From the NCBI RefSeq assembly GCF_013343005.1, contig NZ_CP054491.1, positions 3,206,501 through 3,270,500 of the forward strand: a stretch of DNA of 64,000 nucleotides. The letters run 5' to 3'. The notes beneath the pieces are model-generated. The model did no database searches, was not told the origin of the DNA, and saw only the letters and a list, made by a program, of their open reading frames with translations. The DNA is from Candidatus Reidiella endopervernicosa. Lineage in GTDB: Bacteria > Pseudomonadota > Gammaproteobacteria > GCF-013343005. The position numbers and the translations under genes are program-made. This document shows, in pieces, positions 23,161-33,302 of this stretch. Within the stretch, counting starts at the first letter, position 1. Each line of letters starts with the position of its first letter.

Positions 23161-23196
23161 CAAGGAACCGGAGTCAAAATTGACTCCGGTTCCTTG
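23161..23196. repeat. Perfect 17-bp-arm palindrome at the duplication boundary
   Basis: CAAGGAACCGGAGTCAA is followed by two A and then its exact reverse complement. It starts six bases after the end of the 296-bp duplicated segment, upstream of the relB-like start. It could be a recombination end, a hairpin terminator or an operator; the position at the breakpoint favours a link with the insertion. Confidence 0.85.
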
Positions 23197-23284
23197 TATG
23201 TCCAAGCAGCCTTTACAGCCCACCACAGCATGCTATTATCAGACCTATTAAAGACCATTTAAAGGTCTCTTAGGAGGTTTTATC

Positions 23285-23534
23285 ATGCCACGTTCTGTAT
23301 TTGCCGACACGTTTGGTTCGATTACTGAGCTTAAGAAAATCAAGCAGTTTTGTGAAGGCTGGTAATGGTTCCCCGTTGCCGTGCTCAATCGCAATACGCC
23401 TGAGTTCTACTGCGTCCCAGCCGAGCTGTTTGAAGGCATGATCGAACGCCTGGACGATATTGAATTAGCCGCAACGCCAAGGAGCGCATGGAGAGCATCG
23501 ACACAGCTGTCAGCGTCAATCTGGATGACCTATG
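23285..23534 (+). pseudogene. RelB/Phd-type antitoxin remnant
   Basis: The start MPRSVFADTFGSITELKK follows a good ribosome site (AGGAGG) but stops early (TGA-like break after CEGW). The remaining family pattern (VAVLNRNTPEFYCVPAELFE, then ERLDDIELA) resumes in another frame and ends with VSVNLDDL. At least two lesions are needed to explain this. It overlaps the toxin start by a few bases, as intact relBE pairs do. Confidence 0.8.
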
Positions 23535-23817
23535 AACTCAAATTCCACCCACAAGCACTAAACGGTGGGAAAAGCTCGATAACAGCATCCAGAAGATTTT
23601 CAAAAGAAACCGAAGAGGTGCTTGAGACACCTGTTCGTCCTAGACAAAACTATCCGGGCTGAGAATTGTACAAGATCAAACAGAGCAACTCCGGCTTCCG
23701 TCTTGTCTACTCTGTTGATGAAGAGATTGTGACAGTTATCGTTCTTTCAGTTGGTAAGCGTGAGCGAAAAAGATTTACGACGCCGCCATGAAACGTTTCC
23801 AACGTGATCACCCGTAA
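23525..23817 (+). pseudogene. RelE-type toxin remnant
   Basis: The start MTYELKFHPQAL is typical of RelE mRNA interferases. The C-terminal half (KIKQSNSGFRLVYSVDEE, then VTVIVLSVGKRERK and AAMKRFQRDHP) also fits. Frame changes near 23565, 23620 and 23660, and again near 23770, break the gene. Family identity is clear, but the toxin is presumably inactive. Confidence 0.82.
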
Positions 23818-23851
23818 GCACCAACATACCCGCTCTGATGAAGCTCATGCT

Positions 23852-24898
23852 TCAACAAACACCCATCAAACCCAACCGATCCAAAACCATCTCAGGCGTA
23901 ATCCCCACCATACAACTATGATGGTCACACTCATGCTTGCAGTAGCAGTACATGCACTCCAGATCGAGCTCGATCGCCTCGACCTGTTCACCGACAGGAA
24001 CCACCCGCACCGGATTAGTGGGACCGCAAACAATTAACATCGGACGATTAGCAGCCGCAGCAACATGAGCCGTGCCGGTGTCGTTGGCGACGACAAAACG
24101 CGCCCCCTCGGTGAGCGGCACGATATCGATGATCTCGGTCTTGCCGCAGAGGTTGATGGTGGTCTCGGGGGCAAGTGCTGCAAGTTTTTCGCACTCACCC
24201 ATCTCGTCGGGTCCGCCGATGATGAGTGATTTTGAGATGCCCTTTTCAGCCAGCAGCTTACTCAGTTCGGCGTAGCGCTCGGCGCCCCAGCGTTTGAGAT
24301 AACCCGCCGCCTGGCAGCCCGGCATGAACAGCGCGTAGCCGCCCTGTTTCAGTCCGTGGTCTTGCATGATCTGTTTGGCATTACTGCGATTCTTCTCGGC
24401 CACATGCAGCACCGGATGGGTGGTCTCGGTCGGGATGCCACCGCTGTTGAGTGCACTGCGCATCTGGCGGATCACGTGCACCGGCTTCTCCAGCTCTTCG
24501 GGCTGGATGTTGTAGGGGAACTGGCGATTGTTGCCGATACGCCAGGGAATCTGACGACCGCTGAGCCAGAGCATGCTGAGCATGATGCGGGTGTGATCGG
24601 AGGCCTGCAGGTCTACGACCAGATCATATTTTCCAGCACGCACCTCACGCAGCCACTGCAGCTTGCCGCGCAGGCCGCGCTGCTTGCCGCGCAGATCAAC
24701 GGTGAAGACGCGACCAAAGCGCTCGTCGCCCTCGAAGAGCCGCTGCCACGGCGGCAGGGTGTTGAGATCGATCTGCGCCTCGGGGAAGGCGCGGCGCAGA
24801 TCCTCGATCACGGTGGTGGCGATCACCACATCGCCCATCGCGCTCCACTTGATAACGAGGATGCGGCGTATCTTTTTTGTGCTCAGATCGATAGCCAT
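23852..24898 (-). CDS. Family 9 glycosyltransferase (heptosyltransferase type)
   Basis: A 348-aa LPS-core glycosyltransferase of the heptosyltransferase (WaaC/WaaF/WaaQ) superfamily. The N-terminus has ILVIKWSAMGDVVIATTVIE. The ADP-sugar site region has FMPGCQAAGYLKRWGAERYA and ARFVVANDTGTAHVAAAANR. A Cys/His-rich tail (LECMYCYCKHECDHHSCMVG) is unusual and could bind a metal. Its last 296 bases are duplicated at 22860-23155. The neighbouring GT39, LpxL-like, hldE, hldD and waaA genes support a role in LPS assembly. Confidence 0.9.
   Translation of the reverse strand: MAIDLSTKKIRRILVIKWSAMGDVVIATTVIEDLRRAFPEAQIDLNTLPPWQRLFEGDERFGRVFTVDLRGKQRGLRGKLQWLREVRAGKYDLVVDLQASDHTRIMLSMLWLSGRQIPWRIGNNRQFPYNIQPEELEKPVHVIRQMRSALNSGGIPTETTHPVLHVAEKNRSNAKQIMQDHGLKQGGYALFMPGCQAAGYLKRWGAERYAELSKLLAEKGISKSLIIGGPDEMGECEKLAALAPETTINLCGKTEIIDIVPLTEGARFVVANDTGTAHVAAAANRPMLIVCGPTNPVRVVPVGEQVEAIELDLECMYCYCKHECDHHSCMVGITPEMVLDRLGLMGVC
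23862..24157. repeat. Direct repeat (296 bp), partner of 22860-23155
   Basis: This is the 3' end of the GT9 gene, near-identical to 22860-23155. The two copies bracket a 706-bp segment holding a palindrome and the decayed relBE pair. Spacing between copies is exactly 1002 bp. Confidence 0.93.
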
Positions 24899-24902
24899 GG
24901 TA

Positions 24903-26404
24903 CTAGCGGCAGCCGCCGCGCCCCTTTCTGATCATGGTGTAGGCGATGGCGTAGCGCTTGTCGCTGCCGAAGTAGTTCATCACGTGGCGCACTCGCGGCT
25001 CATTGACGCTCAGCGCGACACCCAGCTCACTGCCGAGGAAGTCGCGCATCTTCTTCGGCATGCCGCCCCTGCCGCTATCCTTCCACACCAGCAGGCAGTC
25101 GCCCCGCCTGCGGTGGGTTGGCTGGAAGTAGGGGTGTTGAGCGAGATCATGCGTGCCTTGGTGAACTGTACGAGCAGATGGGCAGCAATAAAGTTATTAC
25201 TGGCGACTACCGTCCCCTTCTCGAAGCCCGACTTCAGCACCTGCTTGCTCAACGCAACCATCGGGATCTGGATACGCTCGTAGCGCTGGTAGTCGGGGAA
25301 GAGGTGCATCTGCGCGATCCGCACCGCGACTACAAACAGCGTCAACACCACCATAATCACCCCATAGGCTCTCAGGGCGCGACGATCGACACCGGCCACC
25401 TCAACCCGCATGAAGAACCAGAGTGGGAAGAGCAGCAGCACCGGGTGCATCCAGCGCGCCTTGAAATAGGTCGCACCACCGAGGATATGCAGCAGCAGAA
25501 AACCGTAGGCGATCAGCAGGAACCAGCCGAGCAGCCGCTGCTCGGGATTGGTCGAGCTCCCTTGCGGCCAGAGCGCACGCGGGAAGAGCAGCGGCACGAT
25601 CAGCACAAAGGGAACGAGGTAGTAGAGGCTCGCCTTGCCGAGGTTATAGAGCCCGCTGCCGATCCCCTCGAACCAACCCAGTTCACTCTGCGCCTGCACC
25701 GTGCTGGCGTAGTAGCGCTGCAGCTGGTCGAGGTTCTCGTAGAGCCAGCTGAAGTGGGGTAGCGTGAGCACCACCATGATCGCGATCGAAGCGAAGATGC
25801 GCCGGTCGAGCAGCCGCTGCCGATACTCCGCCACCAGCAACGCAGCGCCGATCAACGGCAGGGCGAAGAGCGGGAAGCTGTACTTCGACAGCGCACCAAC
25901 CGCCAGCCACATGCCGAAGAGGATGTAGTGACGCGCCGAGTCCTCATCGCGCAGCCGCAGCAGCGCGTGGTAACTGGCGGCGCAGGCGAGCGCCAGCAGC
26001 ATGGTGTGGGTAAAGCCCTCGTGGGCGCGCCAGGCGAAGGGGGAGATCAGCAGTAGCGAGAGCGGCGCCAGCAACGCCAGACGGTCATCATTGAAGAGGC
26101 GGCGTGAGGCGGCGAAGAGGTAGCCGAAGGTGGCGAAGAGCAGCGTGTACTTGAGCATCGTCAGCGCCAGCAGACCGGGGCCGAAGAACATCGAGAAGAT
26201 CCAGGCGAGCCAGGTATAGAGCGGTGGCTGGCCGATACCGTAACCCCACGCCAGCGACTGGATGAAGAGTGCCTGCTCGGCGTCGTCGATCAGCATGGTC
26301 GAGGAGAGGCTCATGCGCAGCACGATGTGCAGCAGCAGGTAGAGCCCCACCACGCGGGTGAAGAGGCCCCAACTATCCCAGCGTGGCGACGGCTCAGTAG
26401 ACAC
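24903..26404 (-). pseudogene. GT39/ArnT-like membrane glycosyltransferase, one frameshift
   Basis: A polyprenyl-phosphate-sugar-dependent transferase with about ten membrane segments. It starts MSTEPSPRWDSWGLFTRVVG and shows the family's first-loop acidic motif (TMLIDDAEQALFIQSLAWGY, with GQPPLYTWL). The main frame runs to about 25120. One missing base there shifts the last ~75 residues, which continue as LLVWKDSGRGGMPKKMRDFL down to 24903. The likely role is lipid A or core sugar decoration. Its start overlaps the LpxL-like gene by 11 bases, so both are in one operon with the GT9 gene. Confidence 0.85.
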
Positions 26405-27314
26405 CGGACTCTCCCTCGGGACGGGTCTTGAAGCGGCGGTGAGCCCAGAGGTACTGCTCCGGCATAGTTTTGATCTGCGCCTCGATCAGGCGATTGATAC
26501 GCAGCGCATCGGCCGCGCCATCCTCGCCGGGGAAGCCCTCCAGTGGTGGCAGAATGGTGAGACGGTAACGTCCATCATCGAGTCGACGCTGGAAGAAGGG
26601 GACCACCTGCGCACCACTCATCTTTGCCAGACGTGAGGTGGCGGTGATCGTGGCAGCGGTCGGGAAATCGAAGAAGGGGATAAAGACACTGTGTTCGCGG
26701 CCGTAGTTCTGGTCGGGGGCGTACCAGACCGGCTTGCCCTGTTTGAGGCTGCGCAGCATGCCACGAATATCTTCGCGCTTGATCGCCTTGTCGAAACTAC
26801 GCTCGCGGGCGCGGCGCATCACCTCTTCGAAGAGCGGGTTTTTATGTTCGCGATACATCACATGGAAATGGGCGTGCGGCACCAGCAGACGTCCACCGAT
26901 CTCCAGGGTGGTGAAGTGGGCGCTGAGCAGGATGACTCCCTGCCCCGCCTCGACCGCATCCTGCAGATGCTCCACTCCCTCGACACTCGCCATGCCACGC
27001 AGCGCCTCATCGGAGAGCCACCAGCTCATCGCCGTCTCGATCATGGTCATGCCGAGTGACTCGAAGTTTTTCCTCACCAACCGGGTTCGGTCTGCACCGC
27101 GCATATCGGGGAAACAGAGCCGCAGATTGGTCTCAACGATGTGACGACGCACCAGCATCACCAGACGCATAAAGTGGCCCAGCCCACGACCGAGCCTGAG
27201 GCGAATTGGGTGAGGGGCACGCGCCGCACACCAGAGCAGCGCCAGCGTCAGCCAGGTGAGCCAGTAGCGCGGTGCCAGAAAGCTTTTTGCCGGAAAGGGG
27301 GGCTGTCCGCTCAT
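26394..27314 (-). CDS. LpxL/HtrB-family lipid A acyltransferase
   Basis: A 306-aa inner-membrane acyltransferase. An N-terminal hydrophobic segment (YWLTWLTLALLWCAARAP) precedes the catalytic HX4E motif, seen as LLSAHFTTLEIGGRLL. Further conserved blocks are VMYREHKNPLFEEVMRRARE and PVWYAPDQNYGREHSVFIPF. It would add a secondary acyl chain to Kdo-lipid A, but LpxL and LpxM types cannot be told apart here. Divergent from hldE across a 130-bp intergenic region. Confidence 0.9.
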   Translation of the reverse strand: MSGQPPFPAKSFLAPRYWLTWLTLALLWCAARAPHPIRLRLGRGLGHFMRLVMLVRRHIVETNLRLCFPDMRGADRTRLVRKNFESLGMTMIETAMSWWLSDEALRGMASVEGVEHLQDAVEAGQGVILLSAHFTTLEIGGRLLVPHAHFHVMYREHKNPLFEEVMRRARERSFDKAIKREDIRGMLRSLKQGKPVWYAPDQNYGREHSVFIPFFDFPTAATITATSRLAKMSGAQVVPFFQRRLDDGRYRLTILPPLEGFPGEDGAADALRINRLIEAQIKTMPEQYLWAHRRFKTRPEGESGVY

Positions 27315-27444
27315 GTTTTAATCAGGTGATTCATGGTGGCGCCATTCTACTTTGTCGCAGGCGGCGGTGACAGACCGAGCGTAACGGAGCTGTGATATGA
27401 TTCGCCCCAATAAATAGAAGCGGTAAATCAACACGTTCCTGCCT

Positions 27445-28872
27445 ATGCGCGTCCAAATTCCAAGATTTGAAAATGCCCGAGTACTGGTCATCGGTGACCT
27501 GATGCTCGATCGTTACTGGCACGGCGGCACCTCACGGATTTCACCTGAGGCACCGGTCCCCGTGGTCCACGTTAAGGAGGAGGAGCAGCGCCCCGGCGGT
27601 GCCGGTAACGTAGCCCTTAACATCGCCGCGCTCGGCGCGCAGGTCACCCTGCTCGGCCTGACCGGCGAGGATGAGCAGGCCGACGCGCTGCAGGTACAGC
27701 TCGAGGCGGCGGGGGTCGAGTGTCAGTTCGAGCGTATCGCCGGCCACGCCACCATCACCAAGCTGCGTGTACTGAGCCGTCATCAGCAGCTGATCCGCCT
27801 CGACTTCGAGGATGATTTCAAAGGGTTGAATGGCGACCGCCTGCTGGAGCGTTTCAGCAACGCATTGGAGAGCTGTGACGTGGTGCTGCTCTCCGACTAC
27901 GGCAAGGGCACGCTCGATAACTCACTGACGCTGATTGAGACCGCACGTGCCGCCGGCAAGCCGGTACTGGTCGACCCCAAGGGCAGCGACTTCACCATCT
28001 ATCGCGGCGCAACACTGATCACCCCCAACTTCAGCGAGTTTGAGGAGGTTGCTGGCAGCAGTCCCGATAATGAGAGTGTGGTTACCAACGGCGAGGCGCT
28101 ACGCAAACGGATCGATCTCGAGGCGCTGCTGGTCACCCGTGGCGAACACGGTATGAGCCTGCTACGTGCCGATGAAGCGCCACTCCATCTGCCCACCGTG
28201 GCACGCGAGGTCTTTGATGTGACCGGCGCGGGCGACACCGTCATCTCACTGCTCGCCGCCTCGCTCGCCGCTGGCCACCCGATGCCCGATGCCACCTCAC
28301 TGGCCAATACCGGCGCAGGTCTGGTAGTTGGCAAACTCGGCGCGGCCACCATCACCGTTCCCGAGCTACGCCGTGCACTGCACATGCTGCACGCCTCTGG
28401 CCACGGTGTGGTCACCGAGGCACAGCTACTCGAGCTGGTCGAGGATGCGCGCGCCCATAATGAAACGGTGGTGATGACCAACGGCTGTTTCGACATCCTT
28501 CACCCCGGCCATGTCGACTATCTGGAGCAGGCGCGCAATCTCGGCGACCACCTGATCGTGGCGGTCAACGATGATGCCTCGGTGAGCCGCCTCAAGGGCG
28601 AGAACCGCCCGATCAACAATCTCGATCACCGCATGGCGGTGCTGGCCGCGCTGGAGAGCGTCGACTGGGTCGTACCCTTTGGCGAGGAGACCCCGGAGCG
28701 GCTGATTTGCAACGTGCTGCCCGACCTGCTGGTCAAGGGCGGTGACTACACGGCCGATGAGGTCGCCGGTGGAACCTGTGTACGCAACAACGGCGGCGAG
28801 GTCACCATCCTCACCTTCAAGGATGGCCACTCCACCACCACCATCATCGATACCATTCGCTCAGGCGAATAG
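27445..28872 (+). CDS. hldE: Bifunctional heptose-7-phosphate kinase / heptose-1-phosphate adenylyltransferase
   Basis: A 475-aa fusion for ADP-heptose synthesis. The N-terminal ribokinase-like domain (residues 1-320) has [18 protein letters not shown] and the catalytic [20 protein letters not shown]. The C-terminal nucleotidyltransferase domain (about 345-475) has [19 protein letters not shown]. The length is standard. hldD follows 18 bases later and waaA next, forming an LPS-core operon. Confidence 0.95.
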   Translation: MRVQIPRFENARVLVIGDLMLDRYWHGGTSRISPEAPVPVVHVKEEEQRPGGAGNVALNIAALGAQVTLLGLTGEDEQADALQVQLEAAGVECQFERIAGHATITKLRVLSRHQQLIRLDFEDDFKGLNGDRLLERFSNALESCDVVLLSDYGKGTLDNSLTLIETARAAGKPVLVDPKGSDFTIYRGATLITPNFSEFEEVAGSSPDNESVVTNGEALRKRIDLEALLVTRGEHGMSLLRADEAPLHLPTVAREVFDVTGAGDTVISLLAASLAAGHPMPDATSLANTGAGLVVGKLGAATITVPELRRALHMLHASGHGVVTEAQLLELVEDARAHNETVVMTNGCFDILHPGHVDYLEQARNLGDHLIVAVNDDASVSRLKGENRPINNLDHRMAVLAALESVDWVVPFGEETPERLICNVLPDLLVKGGDYTADEVAGGTCVRNNGGEVTILTFKDGHSTTTIIDTIRSGE

Positions 28873-28890
28873 TTCAGGAGAGATAGCAAA

Positions 28891-29835
28891 GTGATTATCG
28901 TAACCGGCGGTGCCGGCTTTATCGGCAGCAATATCGTCAAGGCGCTCAACGCGCGGGGTCGCACCGACATCCTGGTGATCGACAACCTGAAAAACGGCGT
29001 CAAGTTCAAGAACCTGGTCGACTGCGAGATCGAGGACTACATGGCCAAGGAGGATTTCCTGGTCAACATCCTCGACAAGGTCGACTTCGGCGCACCGATC
29101 GATGCGATCTTCCACGAGGGCGCCTGCTCCTCCACCACCGAGTGGGATGGGTGCTACATCATGGATAACAACTACGAGTACTCCAAGGCACTGCTGCACT
29201 TCTGCCTCGACCACGGCGCGCAGTTCATCTACGCCTCCTCCGCCTCGGTCTACGGCGACGGCAGCGTCTTCAGCGAGCAGCGCGAGCACGAGGCACCGCT
29301 CAACGTCTACGGCTACTCCAAGTTCCTCTTCGACCAGTATGTGCGCCGCGTGCTGCCGGAGGCGACCTGCCAGATCGCCGGCTTCCGCTACTTCAACGTC
29401 TACGGCCCGCGCGAACAGCACAAGGGCACCATGTCATCGGTCGCCTTCCACCTGCGCAACCAGCTTGGCGAGGGTGATCAGGTCAAACTCTTCGAGGGTT
29501 GTGACGGCTACGGCAACGGCGAACAGCGTCGCGACTTTATCTATGTCGGTGATGCGGTCGATGTGAACCTCTGGTTCCTCGACAACCCCGACAAGTCGGG
29601 CATCTTCAATGTCGGCACCGGGCGCTCACAGTCGTTCAACGATGTCGCCAACGCGGTGATCGACTACCACCAGCGCGGCACGCTCGAATACATCCCCTTC
29701 CCCGAGCATCTCAAGGGGCGTTACCAGAGCTTCACCGAGGCGGATATTTCAGTACTGCGTGAGATCGGTTACGACAAACCCTTCAAGACCGTTGCCGAGG
29801 GTGTGCACGCCTACATGGAGTGGCTCGACCGCTAA
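28891..29835 (+). CDS. hldD: ADP-L-glycero-D-manno-heptose-6-epimerase
   Basis: A 314-aa short-chain dehydrogenase-type epimerase acting after HldE. The Rossmann motif [19 protein letters not shown] is at the start. The catalytic region has [14 protein letters not shown] and [16 protein letters not shown] (Tyr-X3-Lys). The start is GTG at 28891, supported by TTCAGGAGAG upstream. Confidence 0.95.
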   Translation: MIIVTGGAGFIGSNIVKALNARGRTDILVIDNLKNGVKFKNLVDCEIEDYMAKEDFLVNILDKVDFGAPIDAIFHEGACSSTTEWDGCYIMDNNYEYSKALLHFCLDHGAQFIYASSASVYGDGSVFSEQREHEAPLNVYGYSKFLFDQYVRRVLPEATCQIAGFRYFNVYGPREQHKGTMSSVAFHLRNQLGEGDQVKLFEGCDGYGNGEQRRDFIYVGDAVDVNLWFLDNPDKSGIFNVGTGRSQSFNDVANAVIDYHQRGTLEYIPFPEHLKGRYQSFTEADISVLREIGYDKPFKTVAEGVHAYMEWLDR

Positions 29836-29859
29836 GGCTCAGCGCTTCGATCCGACCCC

Positions 29860-31143
29860 ATGCATCGTAACCTTTATAGCGCCCTGCTCTACCTGCTGAC
29901 GCCGCTGGTGCTGCTCAAGCTGCTGTGGCGCAGCCTCAAGGCACCCGACTACCGGCTGCGCTGGGGTGAGCGTTTCGGCCACTTCCCTCCTCCACAGCAG
30001 CGCGGCGGCATCTGGATCCACGCCGTCTCGGTGGGTGAGATGCAGGCGGCAGCGCCAATGATTCGCACCCTGCTCGAGCGTCACCCCGAGCTGCCGATGA
30101 TCGTCACCACCACCACGCCCACCGGTTCACGCCGGGTGCGTGAGATGTTTGGCACCGATGTGTTCCACGTCTACGCTCCCTACGACCTACCGGCAGCGGT
30201 CAAACGTTTTCTGCTCACCACCCGCCCACGGTTGGCGGTGATTATGGAGACCGAGATCTGGCCCAACCTGTTCCACTACTGCGAGCGTTACAACATCCCC
30301 ACCATCATCGCCAATGCACGCCTCTCGGAGCGCTCTGCCAAGGGCTACAGCACCTTTGAGAAGCTCACCAAGGAGACGCTGGGCAAGGTCACCCTGCTCG
30401 CCGCGCAGGGCAAACGCGACGCCTCACGCTTCGCCACCCTCGGTATGCCGATTCGCAGCACCCAGGTAACCGGCAGCATCAAGTTCGACATCAAACTCCC
30501 CGCCAGCCTGCAGGAGCAGGCCGAGGTGATGCGTCGCAACCTCGGCACCGACCGTCCTGTCTGGATCGCCGCCAGCACGCATGAGCGCGAAGATGAGATG
30601 GTGCTCGACGCCTTTGCCAAGATGCGCAAGGTGCAACCCAATCTATTATTGGTACTGGTGCCACGTCACCCGGAGCGTTTTTCACGCGCGGCCGAGCTGG
30701 CCAGCCAGACCGGCTACCGTGTCTGCCTGCGTAGCGAACACCGCGCCTGTCCGCACGAGACCGATGTCTTTATCGGCGATACGATGGGCGAGCTGCCACT
30801 CTTCTACGCCGCCTCAGACGTCGCCTTTGTCGGCGGCAGCCTGATACCCCACGGCGGCCACAACCCACTCGAAGCGGCCGCACTCGGCGTACCCGTGGTC
30901 ACCGGGCCACACGTCTTTAACTTTGAAGAGATCAGCCAGCTGCTGCTAACCCGCGGTGCCAGCCGTCAGGTAAAGAATGGTGATGAGCTGGTCGCGGTAG
31001 TACTCGACTGGCTGGAGGATGCCAATCAACGTGAAGCGGTTGGCGCCATCGGCAAGACGGTAATCGATGAGAATCGTGGTGCGTTGCAGAAATTGATACA
31101 GCTCATCGAAGAGCAGCTGGAGCGGCGGCAGACGCAACGGTAG
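29860..31143 (+). CDS. waaA: Kdo transferase (lipid IVA 3-deoxy-D-manno-octulosonic acid transferase)
   Basis: A 427-aa GT30 enzyme that adds Kdo to lipid IVA at the inner membrane. It has an N-terminal anchor (LYSALLYLLTPLVLLKLLW), the catalytic-Glu region IWIHAVSVGEMQAAAPMI, and a donor-site region GGSLIPHGGHNPLEAAALG. It is the last gene of the hldE-hldD-waaA run; the left inverted-repeat arm begins only a few bases after its stop. Confidence 0.95.
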   Translation: MHRNLYSALLYLLTPLVLLKLLWRSLKAPDYRLRWGERFGHFPPPQQRGGIWIHAVSVGEMQAAAPMIRTLLERHPELPMIVTTTTPTGSRRVREMFGTDVFHVYAPYDLPAAVKRFLLTTRPRLAVIMETEIWPNLFHYCERYNIPTIIANARLSERSAKGYSTFEKLTKETLGKVTLLAAQGKRDASRFATLGMPIRSTQVTGSIKFDIKLPASLQEQAEVMRRNLGTDRPVWIAASTHEREDEMVLDAFAKMRKVQPNLLLVLVPRHPERFSRAAELASQTGYRVCLRSEHRACPHETDVFIGDTMGELPLFYAASDVAFVGGSLIPHGGHNPLEAAALGVPVVTGPHVFNFEEISQLLLTRGASRQVKNGDELVAVVLDWLEDANQREAVGAIGKTVIDENRGALQKLIQLIEEQLERRQTQR

Positions 31144-31149
31144 TTGGGG

Positions 31150-31393
31150 TTGTGTCGCTGTCGCGACGTCATTCTAATGCGGGTTCGCGCACCCGCGCGG
31201 CGTGGTACTTTTGATTCGGCAAAAGTACCCAAAACCATCACCCGCCACATCACCCTGCGGGTGCCCTCCGCTTCTCATAATTTCAGGCGCGAGCAGAACT
31301 CACTCGCTCCGCTCGCTCAGACAGGCTGCTCGCATACCCCTGAAATTACTCCGATGCTCGGTGATGTAGAAGGGGAAAAGTCAAAACCGACGA
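31150..31393 (+). repeat. Left arm of ~245-bp inverted repeat
   Basis: This arm matches the reverse complement of 32508-32752 over nearly its whole length. Inside it are small perfect hairpins: GTACTTTTG/CAAAAGTAC and GCGGGT/ACCCGC. No protein-coding potential is convincing. It begins about 7 bases after the waaA stop. Confidence 0.9.
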
Positions 31394-31647
31394 GCACAGG
31401 TAATATGTATACCGCCCCGAAATCCATCTCAACCCTTCGAAATACACATTAGATTTTCCACCCTAGCTCAGCTATAACAATTGCAACTGACTGCACCGCA
31501 TATTCTGCGTCTGCCTCAGTTACATAGCGAAGTGATTTGTTTTGTTGTTCTGCGTGCTTTGTACGACTATGGAGCAAAGCAAGAGACTCTACGCAGTTTG
31601 ATGCAATGCGTTTTCAGCTTTTTCTCTGAGCGGTCTAGCTAATTGAC

Positions 31648-32340
31648 CTAAATCTTTATCTTTTCGATGTAGCCTTGCTTAAGCATATAAGCGTTTACAA
31701 TCGCGCAAGCCGCTTCTCTTGAACGGTCTACAATAGAATCCCGGCCCGCTTTGTAAATATCATCCGTCAGACGGCCTAGCTTATCCTTGATCTGAGGATG
31801 AAATTTGCTATCAATTGACCTCGTAATTAACCTTTGGTAGCACACCAATGGTTTTACGTGCTTTAGAAACAGGATGGTTTCACCGGATATAGAGGTTTCT
31901 ATATCTATAACTGACCAGATCGTAAACTGTGTATTTGAACCCAAGGTTATGAGTGGTTGATCAACTCCCATTCGTTTGAGTTTTGGATGAAAGTTGAACT
32001 GCCGAAATGATACTAACTGTTTAGCAATAACACCTTTAGCATTCAGCTGCCGTGATTCACCCGGTATAGCTGGATGCATTTAACTATCCATTGTTCAGGA
32101 CGAGACTCTGTTTTTCAAATATCCGACCTTTTCTTATCCTGCTTGATGGATCATAGCCTTCATCAATGAAGATGAATGGGATCATTAGCAAATCATTGTT
32201 GTTTGTCGGTGACAAATCGTCTGATGATTCCTCAACTATATCAGCAGGGATTACTTCCGGAGTTGGCCATACAGCATGCCCCAGGTGCTATTTCCCTCGT
32301 AGACCAGATAAGAATCAGAATCTATCCCTATGATTTTCAT
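31648..32340 (-). pseudogene. Unknown gene in the islet, frameshifted
   Basis: The longest intact part is 143 aa (31648-32079), containing HPAIPGESRQLNAKGVIAKQ and RSREAACAIVNAYMLKQG. Upstream frames continue the same protein: an ATG at 32340 starts MKIIGIDSDSYLVYEGNSTW. This is followed in another frame by VIPADIVEESSDDLSPTNN and FIFIDEGYDPSSRIRKGRIF. The whole would be about 230 aa. I recognise no family. The base composition is AT-richer than the neighbours, and it lies between inverted repeats, so it is probably a transferred cargo gene now decayed. Confidence 0.6.
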
Positions 32341-32507
32341 GCAACCAATTCCTTTATTATTGTGGTGAAAAGATTTTCTATTTAATCCTATTCTGTTGTG
32401 AGCCGCGGCTCCATTGATTCGCACATCGCTACAAGAACATCAACTTATCTAATTATTCTCAGCCACGCATGATGCACGATGAAAACAGGTCTATGGCGAA
32501 CAAGCTC

Positions 32508-32752
32508 AAATCAAGGATGGTTTTGACTTCCCCTTCTGCAGCACCGAGCATCGGAGCGGTTTCAGGGTTAAGCGAGCAGCTGTCTGAGCGTAGCGAGTTC
32601 TGCTCGCGCCTGAAATATGAGAAGTGGAGGGCACCCGTAAGTGCTGCAGGGTGATGGTTTTGGGTACTTTTGCCGAATCAAAAGTACCATGCCGCGCGGG
32701 TGCGCGAACCCGCTTTAAAACACGTCGCGCCAGCGACACAAAAACCTACTTC
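32508..32752 (-). repeat. Right arm of ~245-bp inverted repeat
   Basis: This is the inverted partner of 31150-31393, with scattered substitutions and short indels (for example an extra stretch near the CTGCAGGGTGATGG segment). It runs up to the stop codon of the hemerythrin gene (32746). It carries the same internal hairpins as the left arm. Confidence 0.9.
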
Positions 32753-33276
32753 AGATAAATAGTAACCCCACGCCTCTTCGCCATTGCAGCTCCAAGACGC
32801 TTCTGTTCCTTATCACTAATCAGATGCTCCGCCACCGCCAGCAACTCCTCATTCTCACGCGCCACGTGCGCCCGGTTGAGACTGACAAACTGCTCAACCA
32901 CTTCGGCGAAGGCCTGCTTATCTTCAATGGAACGTGGACGCTTCAGCTGCGGCTCAAGCTCCGCCCAGAACCCATCGATCTTCTGATGGTCCTGTTTCAG
33001 GTCATGGATGATCTGCGCGATTTTCAGCGAGGTGCGTACCAAGAGCGGGAAGAGATCCTGCTCCTCATCCTGGTGGTGCAGTTTGGCGGCAGTGGAGAAG
33101 TAACGCTGCACCTGGGTCGCCGCCTTCACCCCGTCGTCATCGAGGGCATCGGACTGCAGCTGCTGGTTGACCGCCTCAAGCAGTGTGCAGGAGGCGAGCA
33201 CACGCTCGTGGCAGGCGCGTAGCAGCCCCAGTGGATCGGTAAAATCGGGGGCCTGCTCGGGGAAGAGTTCACTCAT
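32746..33276 (-). CDS. Hemerythrin HHE-domain protein
   Basis: A 176-aa protein with a four-helix hemerythrin fold. Candidate di-iron ligands are the His in LLRACHERVLAS, the HH and Glu in KLHHQDEEQDLFPLLVR, the His in KQDHQKIDGFW, and the His/Glu in RAHVARENEELLAVA. Such proteins bind O2 or NO or act in iron and redox sensing; the specific role is unknown. The C-terminal residues lie at the edge of the right repeat arm, so the natural end may have been altered. Confidence 0.85.
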   Translation of the reverse strand: MSELFPEQAPDFTDPLGLLRACHERVLASCTLLEAVNQQLQSDALDDDGVKAATQVQRYFSTAAKLHHQDEEQDLFPLLVRTSLKIAQIIHDLKQDHQKIDGFWAELEPQLKRPRSIEDKQAFAEVVEQFVSLNRAHVARENEELLAVAEHLISDKEQKRLGAAMAKRRGVTIYLK

Positions 33277-33302
33277 CTTTTATCTACTTCTTAATTGTTC
33301 GG

